Made by a program: the position numbers and the translations under genes. From contig NZ_QNUM01000005.1 in the NCBI RefSeq assembly GCF_003574655.1, forward strand, positions 310,001 to 374,000: a stretch of 64,000 nucleotides of DNA. Reading direction: 5' to 3'. Under the pieces are notes generated by a model that was given only the letters and a program-made list of their open reading frames with translations, ran no database searches and was not told where the DNA came from. Source of the DNA: Cohaesibacter haloalkalitolerans. Lineage in GTDB: Bacteria; Pseudomonadota; Alphaproteobacteria; Rhizobiales; Cohaesibacteraceae. This document shows, piece by piece, positions 30,240 to 39,257 of this stretch (its first letter is position 1; each line of letters starts with the position of its first letter).

Positions 30240-30271
30240 GTTACCATAATTTGGCCCAATGGGATGGTAAC
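30240..30271 (+). repeat. Inverted repeat just before the ribosome site of the Wzc-like gene
   Basis: GTTACCAT (30240-30247) and ATGGTAAC (30264-30271), 16-nt spacer that itself contains CCCAATGGG. The GAGGAG ribosome site starts immediately after the right arm. It could be a repressor operator or an RNA hairpin controlling translation. Confidence 0.5.
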
Positions 30272-30284
30272 GAGGAGTGAGCTG

Positions 30285-32060
30285 ATGCGTATTCACATTG
30301 GGCAGAATGGACAATCTATTGTCTCTATGGCGGAACCGGATGCCAAGAGCTGGCAGCTCCGAGGCAGAGGCTCTCGCCTTGCCGCTGCGCTGGTTCTGGC
30401 CGTTTGCGCAGGCTCGCTCGTTTATGGCCTCAGAGCCACTGCACCAGACCAATATCGGTCAGAAGCCAGACTGTTGCTTCTGGCGCCGCCGCAACAATAT
30501 GTTCCCACTGCCACTCAGGTCACTGTTCAGGGCAACAGCGCTCAAACGCCCGTCCGCCAGACAGCAAGGGCGGATGCCGTGTTGAGCCAGTTGCAAAGCG
30601 GCGATAGCCTGCGCGCCATCGTCAGCAAGCTCGGTCTTTCCAATGACAAGGCCTATGCCGCTGACAGCATATGGCAAACCATGGTCGCCATGGTCAGGCA
30701 CAGGACACTCAATGCGTCACCAACTGACCTGGCAATGGATCGCCTCTCTGACTGGACAGAAATAGAGCGGATTGATGACCGTCAGGTCATTTCGATCAGT
30801 ACTGTTGCACCAGAAGCCGAACAAGCAAGGCAGATCGCCAACGAGTTGGCCAAATCCTATCTGGCGTTGCTGGCGGAAAGCCGGAAGAGCGACTTCTCGC
30901 AGTCTGTCAAGGCGCTTGCAAGCGAGGTGGAGGCGCTGTCCTCGCAACTGGAAACGGCTGGGGAAGAGACTGGTGCCAACGTTCAGGGTCAACTGCTGCA
31001 AGATGCCGCTCCCAAAGCGGACTTTGGACATTCGGCCATGATCCGGGCTCAGGAAGCGGGCAAACGACAGATGCTCGAAAATCTCCGCATCAAGGAGGCG
31101 GAACTGAAGACCCTTGCGTCGCTCGATCTAATCCCGCCAGCAGCAAGGATGTTGGGGCGCGCCATCGCCTCTGCCGCGCCTGTGGACCGGGCTCCGGCGC
31201 AATGGGCATTGGCGACAGCGCTTCTGGTGCTCGGTCTGTGCCTCTTTGCTCCATTGGCTGGGGCCTTCTTGCGACGCAAAGCCGGTAAGGAGGGGGAGTT
31301 GCCTGCCTCAGAGACGATCAGAATGCCGAGCGAAATTCGCATGGCTTATCCGTTGCCGGTTGTACTGCCCGTCATGCCAAGCGCCAATGTGGGGCTACCC
31401 GCGATCCGGACAGAAGAGGTGCCCTATCCGGAGGAAAGCAATCCTGTTGCAGGGTTGTTCGATTGTGTCGAGGCTGCGCTTGATGATGTCTCCCACGCCC
31501 GCATTGTGTTGATGGCGCAGGGGGCGAACTGGGGCGCGCATGGCATGCCGCTCGCCGAGCATCTGATGCGCCAGCATTCGGTTGCCTATCTGTGCCTTGA
31601 TGAGCTGCAGGCTGACAGGCAAGCGCCACGGGGCAAGATGAACGTCAAGGACTGGGGTGTTACTGATTTTCTCGACGGCAGGGCGGGTTTTGGCGATCTG
31701 ATTGACGAGGACTGGACCGGTTTGGTCAATGTCGTCGGCGCAGGCGACCGTTCGCTTGAGACCGAAGATTTCCAGTCACCGAAATTCCTGTTGCTGCTGA
31801 TCGCGCTTGAGGCGGCTTATGATCTGGTTCTGATTGATCTTGGGGCGAATTTCGACAATGAAAAGGCCATCAGGAGCCTTGCGTCTGCCAATGATGCGTG
31901 GGCTTTCATCCATGTGCCCAAAATCGATCCCAATGACGTCACCCTGCTGCACGACGCGCTTCAGATGCTTGGCTTCTCCGATAGCCTGATCATAACCGAC
32001 ATGATGGCAGAAGAGATGGCGCAAGTCGCGAATCAGGACCTTCTGCAGGCGGCAGAATAG
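30285..32060 (+). CDS. Wzc/ExoP-like chain-length protein with degenerate ATPase domain
   Basis: 591 residues from ATG 30285 (GAGGAG 9 bases upstream; ATG 30264 is in frame too). The Wzz layout is clear: a membrane helix near residues 35-50 (LAAALVLAVCAGSLVYGL), a periplasmic part with YRSEARLLLLAPPQQYVP and coiled-coil segments, then a second helix (WALATALLVLGLCLFAPLAG). The cytoplasmic C-terminal 220 residues align in pattern with BY-kinases (AYDLVLIDLGANFDNEK as the B motif), but the P-loop position reads VLMAQGANWGAHGMPLAEH, with no GK[ST]. There is no Tyr-rich tail. It probably controls polymer length without kinase activity. Confidence 0.85.
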   Translation: MRIHIGQNGQSIVSMAEPDAKSWQLRGRGSRLAAALVLAVCAGSLVYGLRATAPDQYRSEARLLLLAPPQQYVPTATQVTVQGNSAQTPVRQTARADAVLSQLQSGDSLRAIVSKLGLSNDKAYAADSIWQTMVAMVRHRTLNASPTDLAMDRLSDWTEIERIDDRQVISISTVAPEAEQARQIANELAKSYLALLAESRKSDFSQSVKALASEVEALSSQLETAGEETGANVQGQLLQDAAPKADFGHSAMIRAQEAGKRQMLENLRIKEAELKTLASLDLIPPAARMLGRAIASAAPVDRAPAQWALATALLVLGLCLFAPLAGAFLRRKAGKEGELPASETIRMPSEIRMAYPLPVVLPVMPSANVGLPAIRTEEVPYPEESNPVAGLFDCVEAALDDVSHARIVLMAQGANWGAHGMPLAEHLMRQHSVAYLCLDELQADRQAPRGKMNVKDWGVTDFLDGRAGFGDLIDEDWTGLVNVVGAGDRSLETEDFQSPKFLLLLIALEAAYDLVLIDLGANFDNEKAIRSLASANDAWAFIHVPKIDPNDVTLLHDALQMLGFSDSLIITDMMAEEMAQVANQDLLQAAE

Positions 32061-32067
32061 GGAAGGT

Positions 32068-32274
32068 CTAGGCCTTGGGCTTTTCCATCCAGCGGATGAT
32101 GAGCCCGGCCGGAACAATCCAGATCAACCCGGTGATCAGGAAAAACAGGATCTGGGCCAGAGCACCGGCATTTGCCACCACGGCGGCGCCGATCGTCATG
32201 CCAACGGCCGCGTAGAAAACGACCCAGCCAACAAGCATGAGCATGCCGAAAAACTTGCGAGTGCGCTCTTTCAT
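32068..32274 (-). CDS. DUF2842 small membrane protein
   Basis: 68 residues from ATG 32274, with GGAG 6 bases upstream. It begins MKERTRKFFGMLMLVGWVVF, the usual start of the alphaproteobacterial DUF2842 family, and has two membrane helices (the second LAQILFFLITGLIWIVPAGL) ending in RWMEKPKA. Function unknown. It ends 7 bases from the convergent Wzc-like gene. Confidence 0.85.
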   Translation of the reverse strand: MKERTRKFFGMLMLVGWVVFYAAVGMTIGAAVVANAGALAQILFFLITGLIWIVPAGLIIRWMEKPKA

Positions 32275-32558
32275 TGTGTCTCCGGTGGTTGGAATTGCCC
32301 AAAATGGGGTGATACCCCAGATGGCCCGCGCTGAAAAGGTCAAATGCCATCGGATTGTTCCGACTTAGTGATGAACACTACCCTCTGTGATCCTTATCCG
32401 CCTCTATTCTTCTAGAGTATCACAGGCTTTGCCGCTGCAACGGCTTGACCCGACGCCAGCGAGCAGGGATGCTGCATCATGAAAAGCCATGCGATTGCAC
32501 CGGAGCGCCGGGACAGGTGCGCCGGGACAGTCGAGCCAGAAAAGAGCAGGGGACGAGA

Positions 32559-33656
32559 ATGGTGAGGAACGAAGCCGCTTTGGAACGGGCTATCTATTAC
32601 GTCGAGCCGGTCAGCGACAAGGCTGAGCGGTCGCGCCATCTGGTGCGATTCTGGCTCTATACGGTCGCCTTTCTGGTGTTTCTGATGGTGGTCGTCGGCG
32701 GCATTACGCGGCTCACGGATTCAGGCCTGTCGATCACCGAGTGGAAGCCGATCCACGGCGCCATTCCGCCGCTTTCCCTCTCCGAGTGGCAGGAGGAATT
32801 TCAGAAATACCAGCAAATTCCTGAGTATGAGCGGGTCAACAAGGGCATGAGCCTTGAGGAGTTCAAGGCCATTTTCTGGTGGGAATGGGGGCACCGGCAG
32901 CTGGGCCGCTTCATCGGCGTCGTCTTCTTCCTGCCGATGCTCTATTTCTGGCTTAGCAAGCGCATCGCAGACCAGCTGAAGCCACGGCTGATTCTGCTGC
33001 TCGGGCTTGGGGCGTTGCAGGGGGCTGTCGGTTGGTGGATGGTCGCCTCCGGGCTGGTGGATCGTGTCGATGTCAGCCAGTACCGGCTCGCAACCCATCT
33101 GATTCTGGCTTCGGTCATCTTCGTGGCGCTGCTCTGGGTGGCTCGGGGCTACCGACGGGCAGATCGGATCCCGGAATGTGTCAGTGCAGATCGCCATGTC
33201 TGGCTGATGGCGGTGCTGACAGTTGCGATCCTGTTCCAGATCTTTCTTGGAGCACTGGTCGCTGGTACCCACTCTGGGCTCATCTACAACAGCTGGCCGC
33301 TGATGGAGGGCAGCTTCATTCCCGATCAGATCTATGACACCAGCCCGATTTGGTTGTCACCCTTCGAGGATCACACAACCATCCAGTTCAACCACCGGAT
33401 GATGGCCTATCTGGTGGCCTTACTCTGCCTGTTGTTCTGGTATCGGATGCTGAGGGATCCCTATGCCGGTGCAGGCAAACGGGGCGCCAATATTCTTGGC
33501 GCTCTGGTGCTGCTGCAAATCGTGGTGGGCATTGCGACCCTGTTGTGGTCGGTGCCGATCGTGCTGGCTTCCATCCATCAGGCAGGGGCCATGTTGGTGC
33601 TTGGCACAGCCACGATCCTGCTTCGCGACCTCATGGACAATGCCAGACGATACTGA
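32559..33656 (+). CDS. ctaA: Heme A synthase (Cox15/CtaA)
   Basis: 365 residues from ATG 32559 (AGGGGA upstream); the open frame to 32445 adds unsupported residues. Eight membrane helices are expected; GGITRLTDSGLSITEWKPI, WWEWGHRQLGRFIGVVFF, LATHLILASVIF, GLIYNSWPLMEGSFIP, FNHRMMAYLVAL and ASIHQAGAMLVLG carry the conserved His haem ligands. It oxidises haem O to haem A for cytochrome c oxidase. Convergent with the DUF6404-like gene. Confidence 0.96.
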   Translation: MVRNEAALERAIYYVEPVSDKAERSRHLVRFWLYTVAFLVFLMVVVGGITRLTDSGLSITEWKPIHGAIPPLSLSEWQEEFQKYQQIPEYERVNKGMSLEEFKAIFWWEWGHRQLGRFIGVVFFLPMLYFWLSKRIADQLKPRLILLLGLGALQGAVGWWMVASGLVDRVDVSQYRLATHLILASVIFVALLWVARGYRRADRIPECVSADRHVWLMAVLTVAILFQIFLGALVAGTHSGLIYNSWPLMEGSFIPDQIYDTSPIWLSPFEDHTTIQFNHRMMAYLVALLCLLFWYRMLRDPYAGAGKRGANILGALVLLQIVVGIATLLWSVPIVLASIHQAGAMLVLGTATILLRDLMDNARRY

Positions 33657-33692
33657 AAAGATGGCCGAATTATCTAAAGCCCGGGAGGGAGT

Positions 33693-34109
33693 CTAATGCT
33701 CGCCATCTTGGTCTAAGTCTGGCGTATCTTGTCGTGATGATTCCGGCTTGATTTCAGCGGGAACAAGCTTGTCCCACCGGGTCAGTTCGTTGCGATTGAA
33801 AGACCAACGATAATAGAGCGACATGAAGATGCCGAAAATGGCTCCGGCAATCAATCCTGCCGCAAAGGCCATGCCTGTTTCTATGTTCTGGCTCTGCCAC
33901 AGGATCAGCCACATCAGGACACCCCAGAGGATGGCAAAGGGGATGCCGGTGGAGAAGATATTGAACCAGATCGGGCTGTAATGGGGCGGGCGCACCCGAA
34001 CGCCAAGCTTGCGCAGCAGCCTGTGCATGGGGGGCGCATAATTGCCTTCCACAATCGGCGTTGATTTCAATTCGCTGATGGCGAGGCCATATCTCTCTTC
34101 AAACGTCAT
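33693..34109 (-). CDS. DUF6404-like membrane protein
   Basis: 138 residues from ATG 34109, with AGGGA upstream. The N-terminal part MTFEERYGLAISELKST, NYAPPMHRLLRKLGVRVRPP, then two membrane helices (GIPFAILWGVLMWLILW and GMAFAAGLIAGAIFGIFMSL), fit the DUF6404 pattern as I recall it. A charged C-terminal tail follows. Function unknown; single-gene unit. Confidence 0.7.
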   Translation of the reverse strand: MTFEERYGLAISELKSTPIVEGNYAPPMHRLLRKLGVRVRPPHYSPIWFNIFSTGIPFAILWGVLMWLILWQSQNIETGMAFAAGLIAGAIFGIFMSLYYRWSFNRNELTRWDKLVPAEIKPESSRQDTPDLDQDGEH

Positions 34110-34242
34110 TCGGATTCCCTGAAATGCACGGTCTGCTAGCAAACCTAGGACGATTGGCTGGTAAGAGCAAGCCTTCCGCGCTCGCCGCCAACCGGCTCAA
34201 CCGGCTGCATGGGGCCGAGTGATTTCCTGAACGCCAAACAGC

Positions 34243-34270
34243 AAAAAGGCCGGACTGCGTCCGGCCTTTT
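34243..34270 (-). terminator. Intrinsic terminator after metY
   Basis: Perfect 11-bp stem AAAAGGCCGGA (34244-34254) / TCCGGCCTTTT (34260-34270), loop CTGCG. The minus strand ends in five T. It lies 30 bases past the metY stop; it could also work on the plus strand. Confidence 0.88.
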
Positions 34271-34300
34271 GTCTTGATATCTCGTTGAGGGCAGGGTCCC

Positions 34301-35581
34301 TCAGGCCATGGCCTGTTCCAGGTCGGCGATGATGTCCTTGACATCTTCGATGCCGATGGAAAGACGGATGGTGTCCGGCGCTGCTCCCGCGGCAGTTTTC
34401 TGCTCGTCGGTCAGCTGGCTATGGGTGGTCGAGGCCGGATGGATGGCCAGCGAGCGCGTATCACCAATGTTGGCAACATGGCTGATCAGCTTGAGGCTGG
34501 TGATGAACTTGACGCCAGCTTCGTGGCCGCCCTTGAGGCCGAAGGTGAAAACCGAGCCGGCACCCTTGGGCATGTATTTTTCCTGCGCAGCCTTGTGTGG
34601 GCTGGATTCGAGGCCAGCATAGGAAACCCAGCCAACCTTGTCGTTGTTTTCAAGCCAGGTGGCGACGACAAGCGCGTTGGCGCAATGACGTTCCATGCGC
34701 AGCGGCAGGGTTTCGACACCGGTCAGGATCTGGAAGGCGTTGAACGGCGAAATGGCTGGGCCAAGATCTCTGAGGCCAAGAGCGCGGCAGGTGATGGCAA
34801 AGGCCATCGGGCCGAAGGTCTCGTAGAAATTCACCCCGTTGTATTCGGCGCGAGGCGTGTTGACCATCGGGAACCGGTCGGATTGGCTCCAGTCGAAGTT
34901 GCCGCCGTCAACGATGATGCCACCCATGGAGTTGCCATGGCCGCCGATGAATTTGGTCATGGAATGCACGACGATGTTGGCGCCATGTTCGATCGGGCGG
35001 CAGAGGTAAGGGGTTGCCATGGTGTTGTCGACGATGAGCGGCACACCGGCATCCTTGGCGACCTTGGCAAAGCCTTCAATGTCGCAGATCACTCCGCCCG
35101 GGTTGGCAAGGCTCTCGATATAGATCCCCTTGGTCTTTTCATCGACCAGAGCACGGGCTGCTTCCGGATCAAGCGCGTCGGTCCATTTGACATGCCAGTC
35201 AAAGCTCTTGAAGGTGTGGTTGAGCTGGTTGATGGTGCCGCCATAAAGCTTGTTGGCTGCGATCATGTTGTCGCCGGGACCCATCAGCGAATGGAAGGTG
35301 ATGAGCTGGGCTGCATGACCGGAGGCAACCGATACACCGGCAGAACCGCCCTCAAGCGCTGCGATGCGCTCATCGAGAACAGCCGTGGTCGGGTTCGTCA
35401 GACGGGTGTAGATGTTGCCGAATTCCCTCAGGCCAAACAGATTGGCGGCATGTTCGGTATCGCGGAACAGATAGGACGTCGTCTGGTAGATAGGTGTCGA
35501 GCGGGCTCCGGTGGTCGGGTCAGCCTGTGCGCCTGCGTGAATAGCCAAAGTGGAAAAGCCGGGTGCGGAATCTTCGCTCAT
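34301..35581 (-). CDS. metY: O-acetylhomoserine aminocarboxypropyltransferase
   Basis: 426 residues, ATG with AGAGGA 8 bases upstream. A Cys/Met metabolism PLP enzyme: YTRLTNPTTAVLDERIAALE and SGHAAQLI near the start, and the PLP lysine Lys210 in VVHSMTKFIGGHG. The length and the sequence IHAGAQADPTTGARSTPIYQ fit O-acetylhomoserine sulfhydrylase, making homocysteine from O-acetylhomoserine and sulfide. A 348-base leader precedes it; no SAM riboswitch could be confirmed. Confidence 0.94.
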   Translation of the reverse strand: MSEDSAPGFSTLAIHAGAQADPTTGARSTPIYQTTSYLFRDTEHAANLFGLREFGNIYTRLTNPTTAVLDERIAALEGGSAGVSVASGHAAQLITFHSLMGPGDNMIAANKLYGGTINQLNHTFKSFDWHVKWTDALDPEAARALVDEKTKGIYIESLANPGGVICDIEGFAKVAKDAGVPLIVDNTMATPYLCRPIEHGANIVVHSMTKFIGGHGNSMGGIIVDGGNFDWSQSDRFPMVNTPRAEYNGVNFYETFGPMAFAITCRALGLRDLGPAISPFNAFQILTGVETLPLRMERHCANALVVATWLENNDKVGWVSYAGLESSPHKAAQEKYMPKGAGSVFTFGLKGGHEAGVKFITSLKLISHVANIGDTRSLAIHPASTTHSQLTDEQKTAAGAAPDTIRLSIGIEDVKDIIADLEQAMA

Positions 35582-35929
35582 AATAATCCTCTTGATGATA
35601 GCAAGCAGAGCGTTCAGGCAAGCCTCGCGTCATACTTGGCCTTGGTGTTACAGAGAGTGTGTAAGACCGGAATATGGCCTGACTTTAGACCAGCAATCCC
35701 AAAACCGCCATTTGAAAATTGAAAATATAGTTTCAAAATTTGGTGGCTTGTTGGCGAAATTTTCCAATATGCAGAGATTTTGCGCAAAGTGGCAAAATGA
35801 ATTTCGGTTTTAACGCAGATATAGCCGGGAAATGGCCATATCTGCACCGACAAAGGAAATCAGCCTTCCATAAAATGGTGCCCAGCCGGAGAGGAAGCAG
35901 AGCCAATCGTAGCAATGCAAATGGCCCGA
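35582..35929. other. Intergenic region upstream of metY
   Basis: 348 bases between metY and the CoA-binding protein gene, both on the minus strand. It is AT-rich around 35700-35800 (likely promoter). No gene and no confirmed riboswitch. Confidence 0.5.
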
Positions 35930-36355
35930 TCAGATGAACATGATGCTTCTGTATTCGATTTTCGGGCAGCGATCCATCACCACTTGCAAACCCGCAGCTT
36001 CAGCTCGGGCTGCCGCTTCCGGATTGCTGACATTGAGCTGCATCCAGACGACTTTGGCACCGACGGCTATCGCTTCGTCAGTCACCTCGCCAGCCGCTTC
36101 GGAATTGCGAAAGACATCGACCATGTCGATGGGGCCGGCGATGTCCCTGAGGCTGGCAACGACAGGCTGCCCGAGGATCTCGGACCCTGCCAGTCCCGGA
36201 TTGACCGGAATGACGTCATACCCCATCTCGAGCAGGAAGCGCATCACGCGATAGCTTGCGCGTTCCGGCTTGTTGCTCGCACCAACAAGGGCGATCCGCT
36301 TGACCGAAGTCAGAATGCCCTTGAGGTAATCCACGCTGTAGTCGCTATGGTCCAT
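35930..36355 (-). CDS. CoA-binding (YccU-like) protein
   Basis: 141 residues from ATG 36355 with GGGAGAG directly upstream. Rossmann-type CoA-binding domain: VKRIALVGASNKPERASYRV, FLLEMGYDVIPVNPGLAGSE, IDMVDVFRNSE, and VVWMQLNVSNPEAAARAEAA with the closing VVMDRCPKIEY. Close to the E. coli YccU family, whose role is unclear. It is 10 bases after the enoyl-CoA hydratase gene, so co-transcribed; a joint CoA-linked function is plausible. Confidence 0.92.
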   Translation of the reverse strand: MDHSDYSVDYLKGILTSVKRIALVGASNKPERASYRVMRFLLEMGYDVIPVNPGLAGSEILGQPVVASLRDIAGPIDMVDVFRNSEAAGEVTDEAIAVGAKVVWMQLNVSNPEAAARAEAAGLQVVMDRCPKIEYRSIMFI

Positions 36356-36365
36356 GTCTCTCTCC

Positions 36366-37181
36366 CTATTTGAGGCTAGGCCAATCGGCTTTGCGTTTCT
36401 CCAAAAATGCCTGAATGCCCTCGACGGCATCGTCTGCGAGCAGATTGTCTGTCATGACGCCCGCGGCCAGATCATAGGCATCAGCAACCGTCATCTCATC
36501 CTGACGATAGATGGCGCTTTTGCCAAAACTGAGCGCCTGGGCCGACTTGCCCGCGATCTCCATGGCGTATTTGTCGACCACGATGCGCAGATATTCTTTA
36601 GGCACCACGCGATTGACAATGCCATAGGCCTTGGCCGTGTGGGCGTCGATCATCTCGCCGGTAATCAGCAGTTCCATGGCCTGCTTGCGCGGAACCGAAC
36701 GGGTCAATTCCACGCCCGGACCGGTGCAGAACAGGCCGATATTGATACCGGGTGTCCCGAACTCGGCCTCATTGACCGTGATTGCCAGATCGCAGGCGGC
36801 CGCCAGCTGGCACCCTGCCGCAGCAGCCGTGCCCTGAATTTCAGCGACGACAATCTTTGAAATGCCCTGAATGGTCTGCATTAGCGTGGCGCAGGTCCTG
36901 AATGTCTCGTCAAAGAAGGCCTTGCCCTTGTCAGGGTCATTGCGGTGGGCGTTGAGTTCCTTGAGGTCGTGACCGGCAGAAAAGGCGGGGCCATTGGCCG
37001 CCAGAACAACCACGCGCGTCGCAGCATCGTCTTCGGCTGTCTTCAGTCCGTCGATGAGCGCATTCATCATGTCAAGCGAAAGGGCATTGCGGGCCTTGGC
37101 GCGGTTCATGATCAGGCGCCGGATTGTACCCACTTGTTCGGTCAGGACCAGGGCTTCCGGGCTCAGTGTCGCTATGCTCAT
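36366..37181 (-). CDS. Enoyl-CoA hydratase/isomerase (ECHDC3-like)
   Basis: 271 residues, ATG with GAGGAG upstream. Crotonase fold: RRLIMNRAKARNALSLDMMN, AFSAGHDLKELNAH (first oxyanion loop), EIQGTAAAAGCQLAAACDLA (second), and FGTPGINIGLFCTGPGVEL. The GHDLKEL pattern with a long ARNALS helix resembles the ECHDC3 group. The substrate is unknown. First gene of a two-gene unit with the CoA-binding protein. Confidence 0.9.
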   Translation of the reverse strand: MSIATLSPEALVLTEQVGTIRRLIMNRAKARNALSLDMMNALIDGLKTAEDDAATRVVVLAANGPAFSAGHDLKELNAHRNDPDKGKAFFDETFRTCATLMQTIQGISKIVVAEIQGTAAAAGCQLAAACDLAITVNEAEFGTPGINIGLFCTGPGVELTRSVPRKQAMELLITGEMIDAHTAKAYGIVNRVVPKEYLRIVVDKYAMEIAGKSAQALSFGKSAIYRQDEMTVADAYDLAAGVMTDNLLADDAVEGIQAFLEKRKADWPSLK

Positions 37182-37448
37182 AACAATCTCCTCAGACTCA
37201 GACAGTTCTTACAATGTACCGGACATTGACTGCCAACCGCAGATAGAGTCAATTGGGCACGAGTAGGAAGAAAGGGCAGCCGAAAACGACTGCAGGATGG
37301 ACGGTTATGATTACCGCAGTGAAGACTTCAATGAGGTTAACGTCTGTCAATATGATTTGAAATCCTGATAACTATTTGAGAATTTACAAGTCGCCGTTCT
37401 GTTTCCGATAATGAACCCGTAACAAAATGTTCAATGAGGAGAACCGTT

Positions 37449-37742
37449 ATGGAAAGCAGATATGCATGCGAAGCCCTCAAGAATCATGATGTTCTGAAGA
37501 TCAACTATCATGGCTATGACAGGGATGTTGAGGTGCATGCTGTTGGACGCAGCCTGCGCGGCAATGAGCTGATGTATGTGTACCAGACATCGGGAGGCGC
37601 CCGCACAGGCGAACTCGGCTGGAAACGCATGAAGGTCGCCGAAGCCAAGTTCCTCGGCACGGTCAATGGCGCATCCAAGGCTCCACGCTCGACCTATCGC
37701 CATGAAGACACCGGCCTTCATGACTTCTCTTGCGCGCTGTAG
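37449..37742 (+). CDS. Small basic protein, WYL-like fold suspected
   Basis: 97 residues from ATG 37449 (GAGGAG 8 bases upstream). Predicted beta-rich: VLKINYHGYDRDVEVHAVGR, NELMYVYQTSGG, GWKRMKVAEAKFLGTV. The order resembles a WYL domain (IxYxxxxR.V followed by a ligand-strand and a WxRxxV-like strand), but no DNA-binding domain is fused. I do not recognise a named family. It ends with SCAL and is followed by a hairpin terminator. Single-gene unit. Confidence 0.7.
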   Translation: MESRYACEALKNHDVLKINYHGYDRDVEVHAVGRSLRGNELMYVYQTSGGARTGELGWKRMKVAEAKFLGTVNGASKAPRSTYRHEDTGLHDFSCAL

Positions 37743-37792
37743 ATGGCTGAAAGTGCAAGACACCGGGCACATGATCTGAAACTTTGAAGCAA

Positions 37793-37824
37793 AAACCGCC
37801 CTGCCGCCAAAAGTGGGGCGGTTT
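37793..37824 (+). terminator. Hairpin terminator after the WYL-like gene
   Basis: 9-bp stem AAACCGCCC (37793-37801) / GGGCGGTTT (37816-37824), 14-nt loop, followed by GTTCGT. The T content is in the stem end and short tail. Confidence 0.6.
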
Positions 37825-37970
37825 GTTCGTCCTGAGCGCAGGGGGCATATGCCAGCTTTGAGCAAGGCGGAAGGATCGCAGGGGAGGGCTAAAATACGTA
37901 ATTTTATGTGGTATTTAATTACCGCAAAAATAACCCATTGAATTTGCGTATGTATTTTTGATGAAGGTTC

Positions 37971-37996
37971 TTGACAAAAACACAGACTTCTATAAA
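37971..37996 (+). promoter_or_regulatory. Probable rplM-rpsI promoter
   Basis: TTGACA at 37971-37976 and TATAAA at 37991-37996. The spacing is 14 bases (15 if CTTGAC is used), shorter than ideal, but the boxes are close to consensus and precede an AT-rich-flanked ribosomal protein operon. Confidence 0.45.
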
Positions 37997-38075
37997 AGGA
38001 GCGCCAGACATTGCGGCGGCCACGAACAGGTCGCCGTTTCACGCTGTCAACATGACACCGATTTACGGAAGCGCA

Positions 38076-38537
38076 ATGAAAACTTTTTCTGCAAACCCTT
38101 CTAACATCGAAAAGAAATGGATTCTGATCGATGCCGAAGGTCTGGTGCTTGGTCGTCTGGCTTCGCTTATCGCGATGCGCCTTCGTGGCAAGCATAAAGC
38201 TACCTTCACCCCGCATATGGATTGCGGCGACAATGTTATCGTCATCAATGCTGACAAGGTCAAACTGACCGGTCGCAAATACGAAAACAAGAAATACTAC
38301 TGGCACACCGGTCATCCGGGCGGCATCAAGGAACGGACCGCTCGTCAGATCATCGAGGGCAAGTTCCCTGAGCGTGTGATCCAGAAAGCTGTACAGCGCA
38401 TGCTGCCAGGCGGCCCGCTGTCCCGCGTTCAGATGTCCAACCTGCGCGTATATGGTGGCGCCGAGCATCCGCATGAAGCTCAGTCCCCAGAAGTGCTGGA
38501 CGTCAAATCCATGAACTCCAAGAATGCGAAGGCCTAA
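38076..38537 (+). CDS. rplM: 50S ribosomal protein L13
   Basis: 153 residues from ATG 38076 (GGAAG upstream). [55 protein letters not shown] and [20 protein letters not shown] are L13 hallmarks. Two bases separate it from rpsI, the usual operon. Confidence 0.98.
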   Translation: MKTFSANPSNIEKKWILIDAEGLVLGRLASLIAMRLRGKHKATFTPHMDCGDNVIVINADKVKLTGRKYENKKYYWHTGHPGGIKERTARQIIEGKFPERVIQKAVQRMLPGGPLSRVQMSNLRVYGGAEHPHEAQSPEVLDVKSMNSKNAKA

Positions 38538-38539
38538 CA

Positions 38540-39022
38540 ATGAGCGATACTGTTCAGTCTCTTGAAGATCTCGGCTCCGCAGTAGGCGTAGAAGCTGAAG
38601 ATTCCGCTCCGGTTCATGTCCAGAAGCTCGACGCTCATGGTCGTGCCTATGCTACCGGTAAACGTAAAGACGCTGTTGCTCGCGTATGGGTCAAGCCAGG
38701 TTCTGGCAAAATCATCGTGAACAAGAAAGAATACAACGTCTATTTCGGTCGTCCGGTTCTGCAGATGGTCATGAAGCAGCCAATCATTGCTGCTGATCGT
38801 GATGGTCAGTTCGATATCGTTTGCACCGTTGCTGGTGGTGGTCTGTCCGGTCAGGCTGGCGCTATCCGTCACGGCATTGCAAAGGCTCTGACCTACTACG
38901 AACCAGAGCTGCGTGGCGTCCTGAAAAAGGGCGGCTTCCTTACCCGCGACTCTCGCGTTGTTGAACGTAAGAAATACGGCCGTGCAAAGGCTCGTCGTTC
39001 CTTCCAGTTCTCCAAACGCTAA
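38540..39022 (+). CDS. rpsI: 30S ribosomal protein S9
   Basis: 160 residues. [39 protein letters not shown] and the C-terminal [14 protein letters not shown] are diagnostic of S9, whose last Arg reaches the P-site tRNA. An N-terminal extension of about 30 acidic residues is usual in alphaproteobacteria. A strong terminator follows. Confidence 0.98.
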   Translation: MSDTVQSLEDLGSAVGVEAEDSAPVHVQKLDAHGRAYATGKRKDAVARVWVKPGSGKIIVNKKEYNVYFGRPVLQMVMKQPIIAADRDGQFDIVCTVAGGGLSGQAGAIRHGIAKALTYYEPELRGVLKKGGFLTRDSRVVERKKYGRAKARRSFQFSKR

Positions 39023-39049
39023 TACAGATTTTTCTGTATCGTGTTTCGA

Positions 39050-39076
39050 AAGGCCCGCTTCGTGCGGGCCTTTTTT
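39050..39076 (+). terminator. Intrinsic terminator after rpsI
   Basis: Stem GGCCCGC (39052-39058) / GCGGGCC (39064-39070), loop TTCGT, followed by six T. Confidence 0.93.
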
Positions 39077-39090
39077 ATGGGCCATGTTCT

Positions 39091-39117
39091 GCGTGGTGCA
39101 GCGTGGTGCAGCGTGGG
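39091..39117 (+). repeat. Short tandem repeat, 10-bp unit
   Basis: The unit GCGTGGTGCA occurs twice and is followed by a partial third copy. Non-coding, just past the rpsI terminator. Confidence 0.6.
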
Positions 39118-39257
39118 GAGTGATGCGCCAGAACCTGTTGAGGCGAGGACGAGTTTGGACTGGCTGGGCGAAACGGGGCTGTCGGGTATGAAAATGCGCG
39201 GCACCTTTTTCGGAAGGCCCGCGCATCGGTTGATCTATGAGAGCCTAAAGCTGTCCG

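Larger units (their letters stand above)
37743..38075. other. Intergenic region before rplM
   Basis: 333 bases with a terminator for the small protein (37793-37824), a strongly AT-rich stretch at 37890-37990 and the rplM promoter. The rplM frame is open upstream to 37971 but that part is leader. Confidence 0.6.

Noticed and set aside
35582-35720. Possible SAM-II riboswitch before metY
   Set aside because: metY is a common SAM-II target in alphaproteobacteria, but the conserved pseudoknot sequences were not recognisable on the minus strand. A covariance-model search would settle it.
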